Shown here: positions 7,459-17,171 of the stretch, one piece after another | Position numbering within the stretch: the first letter of the stretch is position 1 | Layout of the letters: every line of letters begins with the position of its first letter | Source: Aequorivita sp. | GTDB taxonomy: Bacteria > Bacteroidota > Bacteroidia > Flavobacteriales > Flavobacteriaceae | Length of the DNA stretch: 43,747 bases | Direction of reading: 5' to 3' | Assembly (NCBI GenBank): GCA_002715485.1 | Contig: PAZL01000008.1 | Coordinates: 1 to 43,747, forward strand | Position numbers and translations under genes: made by a program | The notes under the pieces: generated by a model | The model's input: only the letters and a program-made list of their open reading frames with translations | What the model was told of the DNA's origin: nothing | Databases searched by the model: none

Positions 7459-8439
7459 ATGAAGACATTACAATTCAGAGAGGCAATAGCAGAGGCGATG
7501 AGCGAAGAAATGCGTCGCGACGAATCTATATATTTAATGGGCGAGGAAGTTGCCGAATATAATGGGGCCTATAAAGCCAGTAAAGGAATGCTTGACGAAT
7601 TTGGCGCAAAGCGGATCATTGATACCCCAATTTCCGAAAACGGATTTTCCGGTATAGCAGTAGGTTCTGCAATGAACGGCAATAGGCCTATCGTAGAGTT
7701 TATGACCTTCAACTTTTCTTTGGTTGCCATTGACCAAATAATAAACAACGCTGCCAAAATGCGCCAAATGAGCGGCGGGCAGTTTAAGATTCCTATTGTT
7801 TTCCGTGGGCCAACAGCTTCTGCGGGGCAACTTGCCGCAACGCACAGTCAGGCTTTTGAAAGTTGGTATGCAAACTGTCCTGGATTAAAGGTTGTAGTTC
7901 CGAGTAATCCAGCTGACGCAAAAGGACTGTTGAAAAGCGCAATCCGCGATGACGATCCAGTGATTTTTATGGAAAGCGAGCAAATGTATGGCGATAAGGA
8001 TGAAGTGCCAGAAGGAGAATATTTAATTCCGCTTGGGGTTGCCGATGTTAAAAGAAAAGGGAAAGATGTAACCATCGTTTCCTTTGGAAAAATTATAAAA
8101 GAAGCTTACAAAGCTGCTGAAAAGCTTGCCGAAGAAGGTGTTGAGTGTGAAATAATCGATTTACGCACCGTTCGACCACTGGATTACAAAACAATTTTTG
8201 AATCAGTAAAGAAAACCAACCGTTTGGTAATTTTAGAAGAAGCATGGCCTTTCGGAAACGTTTCAACTGAAATAACTTACCAGGTTCAAAATCAAGTTTT
8301 CGATTATTTGGATGCTCCTATTGTAAAAATTAACACTGCAGATACACCCGCGCCGTTTTCTCCTAACTTATTGGAAGAATGGCTGCCTAACAGTGAAGAT
8401 GTTGTTAAGGCCGTAAAGAAAGTTCTTTATAAAGACTAA
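7459..8439 (+). CDS. pdhB: Pyruvate dehydrogenase E1 component, beta subunit
   Basis: PdhB pairs with PdhA to form the thiamine-diphosphate E1 enzyme that decarboxylates pyruvate and passes the acetyl group to lipoyl-E2. The 326-residue length is standard for a separate beta chain. Visible features are the N-terminal MGEEVAEYNGAYKASKGM, the interface segment KMRQMSGGQFKIPIVFRGP, GQLAATHSQAFESWYANCPG, and the transketolase C-terminal domain from about residue 200 (VSFGKIIKEAYKAAEKL; EIIDLRTVRPLD). No pdhA lies next to it; here the neighbour downstream is the DUF5686 gene, 36 bases away. LipB at 27815-28528 belongs to the pathway that lipoylates the E2 partner. Confidence 0.96.
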   Translation: MKTLQFREAIAEAMSEEMRRDESIYLMGEEVAEYNGAYKASKGMLDEFGAKRIIDTPISENGFSGIAVGSAMNGNRPIVEFMTFNFSLVAIDQIINNAAKMRQMSGGQFKIPIVFRGPTASAGQLAATHSQAFESWYANCPGLKVVVPSNPADAKGLLKSAIRDDDPVIFMESEQMYGDKDEVPEGEYLIPLGVADVKRKGKDVTIVSFGKIIKEAYKAAEKLAEEGVECEIIDLRTVRPLDYKTIFESVKKTNRLVILEEAWPFGNVSTEITYQVQNQVFDYLDAPIVKINTADTPAPFSPNLLEEWLPNSEDVVKAVKKVLYKD

Positions 8440-8475
8440 CTTTCTAATCCCTAAAAATATCAGTCCCATAAATTT

Positions 8476-10968
8476 ATGAAGTACCTTTTCTTGTCTTTTT
8501 TTATTGTTATTGGTGCTTCGGTTTTTGCCCAAACCAAGGTAAGCGGTGTTATTAAAGATGCCACTGATTATCCGGTTGCTTTTGCCAATGTAATTTTTAA
8601 GGATTCACAGGAAGGAACTATTTCTGATGAAAATGGTCGGTTTTATTTGGAAAGCGATAAAACGTATAAAACGGTTATATTTTCATTTATAGGCTATACA
8701 ACCAAAGAAGTAGAGCTTAGTTCACGAAGCACTTACAATATGGAAGTGGTTATGGAAGAAAGTGCAGATGCTCTGGATGAGGTGGTCGTTTATACAGGAA
8801 AAACTTCAAAAAAGAATAACCCGGCTATTGATATACTTCGGAAGATTTGGGAAAACAGACGGGAAAATGGGGTAAGAAAATTTGACCAATACCAATATGA
8901 TAAATACGAAAAACTTGAGTTTGACCTTAACACAATAGACAGCGCACTTATAAAAAGTAGGATTTTCAAGGGAATGGAGTTTGTTTTTGAACAGACAGAT
9001 ACTTCAAACATTACGGGAAACACTTATCTACCAATATTTATAAACGAAGCGGCTTCAAAGGTATATGGTGACAATCTCCTGAATGAAGAAAAGGAAATAC
9101 TGCAGGGAAACAAAAACTCTGGTTTTGAAAATAACCAAACTCTTATTGCTTTTGTAAAAGATCTTTACAGCGAATACGATGTTTACGACAATTATTTAAA
9201 GTTTTTTGATAAAGCATTTACCAGTCCACTATCCCGAACGGGAATAGACGTATACAACTATGTGCTTCGCGACAGCGCCTATCGTGACAACAAATGGTGT
9301 TATAATATTGTATACTACCCTCGACGAAAGAATGAGCTTACCTTTAAGGGTGATTTTTGGGTAAATGATACCACTTGGGCTATTAAGGAAATAAATCTGC
9401 AAGCCTCAAAAAGCGCCAACTTAAACTGGGTGCGCGATGTGTATATAGAACAGGAATTTGATGTATTGAATGATTCTATATTTTTGATTACACGAGATTA
9501 CTTTATGAGTGATTTCAGTTTTCAAAAAAAGGAAACTGCAAAAGGAGTTTATGGTAAGCGCACTACGCTTTATGATAATTATTCCTTCAATCTTCCTAAA
9601 GGGAAAAAATTTTACAACGAACAAGTAGATCCATACCAATATGAGGTCTACAACAGGCCTGATGAATTTTGGGAAGAAAACCGCATGGAAAAGCTGAGTA
9701 AGGATGAAAAGGGGGTTTATAAAATGCTTGACACCTTAAAGACAGTTCGGCGTTTTAAAGCGCTTTATAATGTGGGTGCAACCTTGGCCAGTGGTTATTA
9801 CGAAGTAAACAATTTTGATGTGGGTCCCGTGTTTTCAATTTTCGGATTCAATGAAGCTGAAGGGTTACGCATTCGATTAGGGGGAAGAACCTATTTTGGA
9901 CAAAATGACCCTTGGAGACTGGAAGGTTTTGGAGCATATGGCTTCAAAGATCAAAGATTTAAGTATGGAATTTCTGGGAAATGGCTTTTAGATAGAAAAT
10001 CAAGGTTAACGGTTTTTGGTGGCAACCGCCGCGATGTGGAACAGACAGGGGCAAGTCTAACCAACAGTAATGATGTTTTGGGACGCAGCCTTGCGTCTTC
10101 TTCGTTATTGTCTGTAGGGGCCAATGATAGGCTTTCACGCATAAATCTCAGTACTGTAGGTTTTGATATTGAGCCCTGGAAAAATTTTATTTTACGCTTA
10201 ACAGGCTCATATAGAACGCTGAAATCTGCCACGGATACTTTCAGTATTGATTATAAAGTAATGGAAGACGGTGTTTTCACGGGTGAAGTGAAAAGCGAAT
10301 TAAAACAGGCCGAGATACAGTTAGGCTTTTTGTACGCTCCAGGGAGAAAGACCTCTGGGTATGGCGTGGAACGCACAGTCATTAATGAGGGGGATTTCCC
10401 GTCATTCTATGCTGGCTATAGTTTTGGTTTAAAAGACGTAATGGGCGGCGATTTTGAATATAAAAAATTACAGGCGCTTTATACACAGCCTTGGAATATT
10501 GGGGGTATTGGGCGTTTATTGTCGACGGTGGAAGTGGGTACCACCATTGGTGCGGTTCCCTTGAGTTTACTGAATCCTATTCCTGGAAACCAAACGTATT
10601 TCAGTTTATATAACAGCTTTACGCAGTTGGATTATTATGAATTTGTAAGTGATACCTACGCATCGCTTCATTTACAGCATAATTTTGGAGGAAGAATTTT
10701 CTCAAGAATACCACTGCTTAGAAAGCTGGATCTTCGTGAAGTAGTTGGTTTTAGGGCTGTATATGGAACTATTTCACAGGAGAATAAAGACTTGAATGCT
10801 TCAAATATAGTTTACCAAGCCCCAGAGGATATTTATTGGGAATGGAGTGTGGGCGTTGGTAACATCTTCCGGGTTTTTAGATTAGACTTCAATTTCCGAG
10901 GGAATTATCTTGACAATCCGGGTGCCAGAGAATTTGGTGTAACTGGGGTTTTTGGGTTCTCTTTTTAA
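8476..10968 (+). CDS. DUF5686 outer-membrane protein with carboxypeptidase-like regulatory N-domain
   Basis: An 830-residue exported protein. It begins with a signal peptide (residues 1-18, ending GASVFAQ). A CarboxypepD_reg-like beta-sandwich follows at about 20-105 (VSGVIKDATDYPVAFANVIF; GRFYLESDKTYKTVIFSFIG), the module that also starts SusC-type receptors. The rest matches the DUF5686 type: a periplasmic part (YQYDKYEKLEFDLN) and a C-terminal half of alternating aromatic strands ending in FGVTGVFGFSF, a terminal-Phe beta-barrel signature. There is no TonB plug domain, so it is not a SusC receptor. Function is unknown. It may be co-transcribed with pdhB, though no metabolic link is evident. 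Confidence 0.9.
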   Translation: MKYLFLSFFIVIGASVFAQTKVSGVIKDATDYPVAFANVIFKDSQEGTISDENGRFYLESDKTYKTVIFSFIGYTTKEVELSSRSTYNMEVVMEESADALDEVVVYTGKTSKKNNPAIDILRKIWENRRENGVRKFDQYQYDKYEKLEFDLNTIDSALIKSRIFKGMEFVFEQTDTSNITGNTYLPIFINEAASKVYGDNLLNEEKEILQGNKNSGFENNQTLIAFVKDLYSEYDVYDNYLKFFDKAFTSPLSRTGIDVYNYVLRDSAYRDNKWCYNIVYYPRRKNELTFKGDFWVNDTTWAIKEINLQASKSANLNWVRDVYIEQEFDVLNDSIFLITRDYFMSDFSFQKKETAKGVYGKRTTLYDNYSFNLPKGKKFYNEQVDPYQYEVYNRPDEFWEENRMEKLSKDEKGVYKMLDTLKTVRRFKALYNVGATLASGYYEVNNFDVGPVFSIFGFNEAEGLRIRLGGRTYFGQNDPWRLEGFGAYGFKDQRFKYGISGKWLLDRKSRLTVFGGNRRDVEQTGASLTNSNDVLGRSLASSSLLSVGANDRLSRINLSTVGFDIEPWKNFILRLTGSYRTLKSATDTFSIDYKVMEDGVFTGEVKSELKQAEIQLGFLYAPGRKTSGYGVERTVINEGDFPSFYAGYSFGLKDVMGGDFEYKKLQALYTQPWNIGGIGRLLSTVEVGTTIGAVPLSLLNPIPGNQTYFSLYNSFTQLDYYEFVSDTYASLHLQHNFGGRIFSRIPLLRKLDLREVVGFRAVYGTISQENKDLNASNIVYQAPEDIYWEWSVGVGNIFRVFRLDFNFRGNYLDNPGAREFGVTGVFGFSF

Positions 10969-11130
10969 TTTTTCCTTTTAAGTTTAACCTACTCTATTCT
11001 TTAGATTAATTTAGGAGGTGGAGGTTGATATACTTTGCTGTAAACACATTGTATATAATTTATAATCACGTTTTGTACACGCTATAAATATGCTATGATA
11101 TTGTGTTTTAAATAATTTGAGTTATTTGAT

Positions 11131-11162
11131 AAAAAAAGACCGCTCTCAGGCGGTCTTTTTTA
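11131..11162. terminator. Bidirectional intrinsic terminator between convergent genes
   Basis: AAAAAGACCGC pairs with GCGGTCTTTTT around a six-base loop (11144-11149), with T tracts on both strands. It closes the plus-strand DUF5686 gene and the minus-strand T9SS operon. The rest of 10969-11130 holds nothing I can call. Confidence 0.88.
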
Positions 11163-11190
11163 GGTTAAGTGAATAATTGATTGTGGGGAT

Positions 11191-14100
11191 TTATTGTTTG
11201 ACAATTTGTTTTGTTACTGCACCTATTTCTGTACTTATCTTAACGAAATAAATGGCATTTTGAAGGTTGCTTAAGTCTATTTGGTAATGGGTAGTTGAGG
11301 ATAGATTTATGTTTCGGAGGACTCTCCCGCTTACATCAAATATTTCAACAGTATTTACTTTTGCTTCGGGAGATTGAATATTTAAAATATTGCTGGTGGG
11401 ATTTGGATATACCGATATGTTGGCAAGACCTGCATCATCATCGCCCAAAATCTCATTGCTTTTAAATTGGATGGTAAATCGGCGGTCGTAGGTTCCTTTT
11501 CCGATTTTAAAAGTATAGTCTTCCTGAGATAGATTAGTGCGAGTGTTCAGTTCATTGTCTATTAAAAATATAGAAGCGTTTTCCAAACTAGCTCCCTGAA
11601 AGTCTTTTACAGAAATAGTGTACTCAAGATTTTCATCTAAAAGGGATGAGAAGCCCATAAGTACTTTGGCACCATCCTCAAAAGTTTCGCGAGTTTGAAT
11701 GCCCAATTCTTCTGAGCCATCTTCTAAATGGGTATAGAGTGACAATACTGTAGCCAATCTTCTACTATCATATCCGGCATCAATACCACTAGTGGCATAG
11801 GGTGAGAAGGCTATAAGGGTATTGTTGTGCATATTGTATTGTGCGTTTTCAACATTAATCCATACACGGTCTATACCGTCTTGTGACGGTCTTGGTGCAG
11901 TATTATTGTTATCAATAACTCGCATGCTATTGCTGAAACTTGCTATTCCTGCTGCAGTTGCCTTTATACCAAAACCTTGTCCTGTAGAAATATATCCACT
12001 TGGAGGGGTTTGTGTTGGGTCTGAGGGGGCATAGGTTCCTCCCGAAAGGTTATACATAGAAATGTCTTCCATACTGAAATTCATTGCATAGGCACCGGGT
12101 AATGATGGGCTAGGAGGTGTGTTTGGATTCCAAAAATAAACCTCGTTTACCATTGTGTTTGCATTAATGAAATCTGCAGCACTAATTGCAGAGGCGTACG
12201 GATTTGCAAGTACATTTGGACTACTATTTCTATTGCCGTTGTATTTTACGGTAAAATTTATATCGCCTGTGTTCAAAGTACCTTGTTCGAAGGTCATATC
12301 ATAGGTTTTGTTTCCATCATTGCCGTTTAATTGAGGGCGGGAAATATAACCTTCTCCAGGATTTATTGTTCCTGAATATAGCACCCAGTTGTCTTTATTG
12401 TCATCGGCAAAGTTTTCGGCAAGGGGAAACTGTGCTTCAACATCTGGATTGGGAACAAAGTTTTGTGTAAGGTGATTTAAGAACATATAGGAATCGGCAA
12501 AAACACCATCACGAGTTTCAACTGTCATAGGGCTTCCCATTACCAAAAACACACGGGGAAGCATAAAGGGTGTTGTGTAGTTTACGTTAATTAAGCCATT
12601 ATTTGTCACTGTGGCATTATCATCCGTTTGCACTACGCTTCCTTGGTGCTCTACAATAAGATTGCCATTTACGGTAATATCTTTTGTGATGTTTATATAA
12701 TCTTCTGCTGCAACTGTTAGAGTTTTGTTAGCATCAATTTCACAGGAGCAAGCATCAATACTACCTTTTGAAGCAGTGTCATAATTACTGCCGATTATTG
12801 CATTTGAGCCAGGACCAGGGGCTCCATTATTCCAACTACTTCCAGAGTAAATTGTTGTTGGGGCGGCAATAGTGACTGAGGCGGTACAGGAAGCCTTATT
12901 GGCATAATCGTCTTCTACGGTTAGGGTAACATTAAATGTTTGACCTACATCTTTACAGGTAAATGTTGTTTGTCCCGTAAGAGTTCTTTTTGTTATTCCA
13001 AAATTGTCTGTAGAACCGTTATCAATATCCGCTGCTGTAATTGTGACACTGCCAGTGTTTTTATCAAGAGTGGCAGTAAAATTATTACAATTTGCCACGG
13101 GTGGGGTATTGTCATAGAGTGGGTCTTTAATCACGAAAAGGCCACCATCTCCGCTAATATTTTCATTGCCAAATCCCGTAGCTATTAGATTTCCGCTTTC
13201 AAAATATGGATAAACATTCCAAGTGCCATTAAAAGCAGCATTATTGTTTGTGGGGTAGCAATCAAAATAATTTGTTTCTGTCATTGTAGGAGATTGGTTG
13301 TACAAACCATCAACTCGCATTACTCTAATACCTGCGGCATAATTTGCAAGATAAAATCTATTACCTCGCACATAACCATTATGGTCAATGGCGGGGGTTG
13401 CGCCATAATGTGTGTAAACAAGCGTCGGGTTATCTAGGTCTTCAACATTAAAGACGAGGGTTCGAGTATTAAAACCCCTATTCTCTTCATCTACTTCATC
13501 ACCAGCTATAAAAAATCTTTTATCTTCAGTAAACCAGCCTTGATGGGTATAAAATTTATCCGCATAGGTTACTGATGAAATCAGTGTAGGACTATTCTTA
13601 TTTGTAAAATCTATTATATTTACTTTATTGTTGCCGCTAAAGGCACCTACCATTATTTCTCTACCTTGATAATCAGGATCTGGACCATCATATATGACTA
13701 CTTCGGCATCATGGCAATAACCTAATGTAGAATAGAGTTTTACAATCACAGGATCGTTAGGTATACCGTTGTCGTTATTGTCAAGTTTAACTACAATTGG
13801 TCCTCCACTGTTAAATCCTTGCGATCCCAATATGTAAGCATATCCTGTTGTTTCATTGATTACTATATTATGTGCGCTACCTTTTCTGCTAGTCCCAGTA
13901 CCGTCCCAAAATAAATTGCCGTCTGCTTGTGTTTTAGTATAGGTAACTGCTGGACTGCCTGTAAGCGTTCTTAATCTTTTAAGGTCAAAAATTTGCATAC
14001 CGTGATTTCCATTGGCATCACTAACGATAAACGCATAATTTTTATAAACTTTTACATCGCGCCAAAGACTAGATGATACCTGTGTGTTTAACCGTGCAAG

Positions 14101-14376
14101 ATATTTTGGGTTTGTGGGATTGCTTATATCTACAAAGGCTGTCCCGTTATCCAGGGCTACAATAGCATACTCTTTTCCACTTTGTGGATCTGTCCATCCC
14201 CAAGAATCTTGCGCTTCTGCAGCACCCATGGTAGCTGCGGAAATATAACTTTGTAAGGTAAGCCCATTACAGGGATAGCTTTTGCCTCCTACGGTTGCAA
14301 AACCGTTTACACATGGTGTTTGGGCTGTAGTAAATAATGAGCAGATTGAAAAAATTAGAAGTAATTTATTTTTCAT
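11191..14376 (-). CDS. Choice-of-anchor B / LVIVD-type secreted protein with T9SS type A sorting domain
   Basis: A 1061-residue secreted protein. After a signal peptide (residues 1-19) comes a choice-of-anchor B-like region to about residue 430 with repeated LVIVD-type blades (EYAIVALDNGTAFVDISNP; NYAFIVSDANGNHGMQIFDL; HNIVINETTGYAYILGS; FYTHQGWFTEDKRFFIAGDE), probably a beta-propeller. An Ig/HYR-like segment follows (PPVANCNNFTATLDKNTGSV), then a long beta-rich region. The last 80 residues are a T9SS type A sorting domain (ISVYPNPTSNILNIQSPE...QNAIYFVKIS...KQIVKQ), so it should be exported by T9SS and anchored or released at the cell surface. It is the last gene of a probable operon with three paralogous exported proteins, 40 bases after the nearest. 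Ligand unknown. Confidence 0.88.
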   Translation of the reverse strand: MKNKLLLIFSICSLFTTAQTPCVNGFATVGGKSYPCNGLTLQSYISAATMGAAEAQDSWGWTDPQSGKEYAIVALDNGTAFVDISNPTNPKYLARLNTQVSSSLWRDVKVYKNYAFIVSDANGNHGMQIFDLKRLRTLTGSPAVTYTKTQADGNLFWDGTGTSRKGSAHNIVINETTGYAYILGSQGFNSGGPIVVKLDNNDNGIPNDPVIVKLYSTLGYCHDAEVVIYDGPDPDYQGREIMVGAFSGNNKVNIIDFTNKNSPTLISSVTYADKFYTHQGWFTEDKRFFIAGDEVDEENRGFNTRTLVFNVEDLDNPTLVYTHYGATPAIDHNGYVRGNRFYLANYAAGIRVMRVDGLYNQSPTMTETNYFDCYPTNNNAAFNGTWNVYPYFESGNLIATGFGNENISGDGGLFVIKDPLYDNTPPVANCNNFTATLDKNTGSVTITAADIDNGSTDNFGITKRTLTGQTTFTCKDVGQTFNVTLTVEDDYANKASCTASVTIAAPTTIYSGSSWNNGAPGPGSNAIIGSNYDTASKGSIDACSCEIDANKTLTVAAEDYINITKDITVNGNLIVEHQGSVVQTDDNATVTNNGLINVNYTTPFMLPRVFLVMGSPMTVETRDGVFADSYMFLNHLTQNFVPNPDVEAQFPLAENFADDNKDNWVLYSGTINPGEGYISRPQLNGNDGNKTYDMTFEQGTLNTGDINFTVKYNGNRNSSPNVLANPYASAISAADFINANTMVNEVYFWNPNTPPSPSLPGAYAMNFSMEDISMYNLSGGTYAPSDPTQTPPSGYISTGQGFGIKATAAGIASFSNSMRVIDNNNTAPRPSQDGIDRVWINVENAQYNMHNNTLIAFSPYATSGIDAGYDSRRLATVLSLYTHLEDGSEELGIQTRETFEDGAKVLMGFSSLLDENLEYTISVKDFQGASLENASIFLIDNELNTRTNLSQEDYTFKIGKGTYDRRFTIQFKSNEILGDDDAGLANISVYPNPTSNILNIQSPEAKVNTVEIFDVSGRVLRNINLSSTTHYQIDLSNLQNAIYFVKISTEIGAVTKQIVKQ

Positions 14377-14416
14377 AGGGTATGTTATATTATTATCATT
14401 TTAAATTAGAGGCTCT

Positions 14417-15232
14417 TTATTCTTTTATATATGTAAACTCTATAGTGCAGGGCACATCAATACCGACTACGCCATTTGTGCTACTATTATAATCATTTGA
14501 ATTAGATACTTGAAGATCCATTTGTAGTCTCATAGGATATGTTTGTCCAGCTCTAAGATTTACATAGAGAATTAAGGAAGAGTCATGGCGAAATCTATTA
14601 AAGTTCTGGCTGGTATTGTTGTTTCTAATAGAATAAGAATGTGTGTAAATATCATAGTTGCTTCCATCAAAACTAAAGCGAAAATACCCTTCTTGAGTTG
14701 CCATCCTTACACTTTCTGACCCGCTTGGGTTAAGAACTTGTCCTGCGCCAAAATTAAAATTAGCCTCTATTCTATAAGTCCCTGTATATTTTGCGGTAAA
14801 GGAACTGCCATTGCCAAGATTTGGAATATCTACAAATCCACCACTTAAAGGCACATTAAAATTCAGTGGATTTTGTTCAAAAAGGGCAGAGTGTTCTATT
14901 ATAAATTGTGGGATCCATTTAGGGTTTACTGAGTCTCCATCCCATACATAAACTCCAGGGTATACGTCGTGATCTCCCGTACTAGTAGTATTTGTATTAT
15001 AAACTACAGTGCCTGCAACTAAATTGCCCCCATTTGGATTTACAACTGGAGATTGCAAATTGGTCTTGGTTAATGCCACACGGGGATATACCAAACCATG
15101 TTGGCTACTTTCCAAATCCAACATACCCTCAGGATTAGTTGTGCCTATACCGACTTGCGAGCTAGCGACTGCACTAATAAATAAAAGTACAGTCACAGTA
15201 TGTTTTGTTAATATTGAATTGATGTTTTGCAT
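14417..15232 (-). CDS. Exported jelly-roll-like protein, paralog 3
   Basis: A 271-residue protein with a signal peptide ending ISAVASSQ. The mature N-terminus VGIGTTNPEGMLDLESSQHG begins a module frequent in Bacteroidota surface proteins and runs through VYPRVALTKTNLQSP to DVYPGVYVWDGD. A second domain (about residues 115-271) is beta-rich, with FTAKYTGTYRIEANFNFGAG, LILYVNLRAGQTYPMRL and a closing VGIDVPCTIEFTYI; its strand pattern recalls C1q/TNF-like jelly rolls, which is inference. It has close paralogs at 15254-16066 and 16111-16929 in the same order and strand, 21 bases and 44 bases apart. There is no lipobox and no T9SS tail. Function unknown; a structural or adhesive surface role is possible. 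Confidence 0.8.
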   Translation of the reverse strand: MQNINSILTKHTVTVLLFISAVASSQVGIGTTNPEGMLDLESSQHGLVYPRVALTKTNLQSPVVNPNGGNLVAGTVVYNTNTTSTGDHDVYPGVYVWDGDSVNPKWIPQFIIEHSALFEQNPLNFNVPLSGGFVDIPNLGNGSSFTAKYTGTYRIEANFNFGAGQVLNPSGSESVRMATQEGYFRFSFDGSNYDIYTHSYSIRNNNTSQNFNRFRHDSSLILYVNLRAGQTYPMRLQMDLQVSNSNDYNSSTNGVVGIDVPCTIEFTYIKE

Positions 15233-15253
15233 AACAGCGCATTTGATTAGTTG

Positions 15254-16066
15254 TTAGTTATCTGCAGTATAGTCTTCTACGTAAGTAAATTCTATTGAAC
15301 AAGGAATGTCCTTTCCTACATAGCCTAGGCCATTGCCAGAATTTCCGTTACCTACAAAGGCAGGGGCTGCAGATTGGTCGAAAGTTAGAGTGAAATAATA
15401 ATCCGTTCCAGCTATTAAATCTACATAGATCACAAAATAAGATTCTTTCCAAACGCCTTCATAGAAAATGGTAGAGCCACTGGAATCATCATAAGTAGAT
15501 ATTGATTTTACATTTAATGAATAGGTGTTGCCATTAAAATTGAATTTAAAAGTTCCATCCTGAAAAGCGGCATTATCAGCTCCGGCAACAGGTGAATTTA
15601 CCCTGCCAGCCCCAAAATTCCCTCTAACTTCAATTCTATAAAAACCGTTGTATTTTGGTCTAAAAAAATTGTTTTCTACACTTCCTAAACCTGGTACGTT
15701 TTGATCGCCCGCATTGGAAGCCGACCTTAATACCGTTGATGTTTGAAAGAATATTTCAGACTGTCGCTTACTGAATTGTGGAATCCAGTTACTTCCGTCC
15801 CACATATAAGTGCCGGGATATACACTTTCTATCCCTGCATTATTTAAGTTAGTATTATAAATTACTGTTCCTGCGACTATTGAGCCAGTATTGGGGTTTG
15901 AAACAGGCGTCTGTATATTTGTAGCTGTGAGTGCCACAACAGGGTAAACAATTCCAGAGTTTGCACTATTTACTTCCAATATTCCGTTAGGGGTAGAGGT
16001 TCCTATACCTACCTGGGCCAATGCTGTAAAGGATGATAGAACTAAAATATATTTAAGAGTTTTCAT
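15254..16066 (-). CDS. Exported jelly-roll-like protein, paralog 2
   Basis: A 270-residue exported protein of the same two-domain build as its neighbours: signal peptide ending SSFTALAQ, then VGIGTSTPNGILEVNSANSG, VYPVVALTATNIQTP, SVYPGTYMWDGSNWIPQF, and a C-terminal beta-rich domain with FRPKYNGFYRIEVRGNFGAG, YFVIYVDLIAGTDYYFTL and VGKDIPCSIEFTYVEDY. It sits centrally in the operon, 21 bases before paralog 3. Sequence divergence is highest in the loops between the conserved strands, as expected after duplication and divergence. No catalytic motif is visible. Confidence 0.8.
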   Translation of the reverse strand: MKTLKYILVLSSFTALAQVGIGTSTPNGILEVNSANSGIVYPVVALTATNIQTPVSNPNTGSIVAGTVIYNTNLNNAGIESVYPGTYMWDGSNWIPQFSKRQSEIFFQTSTVLRSASNAGDQNVPGLGSVENNFFRPKYNGFYRIEVRGNFGAGRVNSPVAGADNAAFQDGTFKFNFNGNTYSLNVKSISTYDDSSGSTIFYEGVWKESYFVIYVDLIAGTDYYFTLTFDQSAAPAFVGNGNSGNGLGYVGKDIPCSIEFTYVEDYTADN

Positions 16067-16110
16067 GCTTTTTGTTTTAATATTTTAATACTAAAGAAGT
16101 AGTTCTGTAG

Positions 16111-16929
16111 TTATTCATCTAAGTACATAAATTCAACAGAACAAGGAATATCATATCCTACGTAACCAGCTCCGCCTGAGAACGACCCTGTTGAATCTCC
16201 ATTGCTATCAAAGTTGGGAGCTGCTAATTGATCAAATTGTAAACGAAAATTATAGTTGGTATTTGCAACAAGATTTACATATAGTACTTTTGAATATTGC
16301 TCCCATATCAAAAAATAGTCTTGGCCACTATTACTTCCCGACCTAGTACTGTAGGCTTTTGCTGGTATAATATAATTGGTGCCATTAAACGTAAATCTAA
16401 AATTGCCTTCCGAGGTTATGGCCCTAAAATCACTACTTGCAGTTCTGGGCGATCCAGCTCCATAATTCATGCTAACCTCTATCTTATACCTTCCTGTATA
16501 TTTAGGAGTAAAATTTTGACTTCCCATACCTCCTAAATTCGTATAACCATCAGAGGAACGCGAACGATACCCCAAAGGCGATTGCTTAACTATTTGAATG
16601 TCCTTTTTGGTAAATTGATTCATCCATTTTGTACCGTCCCAAACATATATGCCTGGGTATACATCATTCGAACCAGTAGATGTAGAATTAGTATTGTATA
16701 CCGTAGTGCCAATTGGAATATTACCCGATTGAGGATTGTTGGCTGGCGCCATTATATTTGTAGCTGTAAGAGCCATTCTAGGTAATACAACACCTTGAGT
16801 AGTACTGTGTATATCTAAAATTCCATTTGGAGTAGTGGTGTTAATCCCTACTTGCGCGTAGGAAACACTATTAGCCAAGAAAAGAGCGGTCGCAAATGCT
16901 GACCACAGCGTAGGTAGTTTTATTTTCAT
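16111..16929 (-). CDS. Exported jelly-roll-like protein, paralog 1 (operon lead gene)
   Basis: A 272-residue protein. I take the ATG at 16929 (MKIKLPTLWSAFATALFLA) because it opens a proper signal peptide ending NSVSYAQ; the upstream TTG at 17010 would add 27 residues ahead of it. The domain order matches the next two genes: VGINTTTPNGILDIHSTTQG, VLPRMALTATNIMAP, DVYPGIYVWDGTKWMNQF, then FTPKYTGRYKIEVSMNYGAG, VLYVNLVANTNYNFRLQFDQ and VGYDIPCSVEFMYLDE. It is the first gene of the probable operon 16929-11191 and diverges from the desulfhydrase-like gene at 17172. No exact TAnnTTTG box was found on the minus strand upstream. Confidence 0.8.
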   Translation of the reverse strand: MKIKLPTLWSAFATALFLANSVSYAQVGINTTTPNGILDIHSTTQGVVLPRMALTATNIMAPANNPQSGNIPIGTTVYNTNSTSTGSNDVYPGIYVWDGTKWMNQFTKKDIQIVKQSPLGYRSRSSDGYTNLGGMGSQNFTPKYTGRYKIEVSMNYGAGSPRTASSDFRAITSEGNFRFTFNGTNYIIPAKAYSTRSGSNSGQDYFLIWEQYSKVLYVNLVANTNYNFRLQFDQLAAPNFDSNGDSTGSFSGGAGYVGYDIPCSVEFMYLDE

Positions 16930-17158
16930 GATTTGGGGTTGTTGAAAATATTGGTACAATAATATGACAAAGTTTCGATAAAGTGCAAATTTTTCAGATA
17001 AAATGTTCAATTTTTTTTATTACAAAGAGCTATTTATCAGTTGTTTCCTACATTTTTTCACATTTATTTAAGGTTTTTCTGACAATGGTTTGCATTTTTG
17101 TAATTTTTATAGTACCACTCTGTTGTTTTATTTAGCACTTTTATGGCATTACTCTTAT

Positions 17159-17166
17159 TATCTTTG
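17159..17166 (+). promoter_or_regulatory. -7 promoter element abutting the start of the desulfhydrase-like gene
   Basis: TATCTTTG matches TAnnTTTG exactly and ends five bases before the ATG at 17172. Transcription from it would start at or next to the ATG, predicting a leaderless mRNA. No -33 TTTG at normal spacing is evident. Confidence 0.5.
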
Positions 17167-17171
17167 GCATA

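Noticed and set aside
16930-17010. N-terminal extension of jelly-roll paralog 1 from a TTG
   Set aside because: It would put 27 residues before a complete signal peptide. The ATG at 16929 is more plausible.
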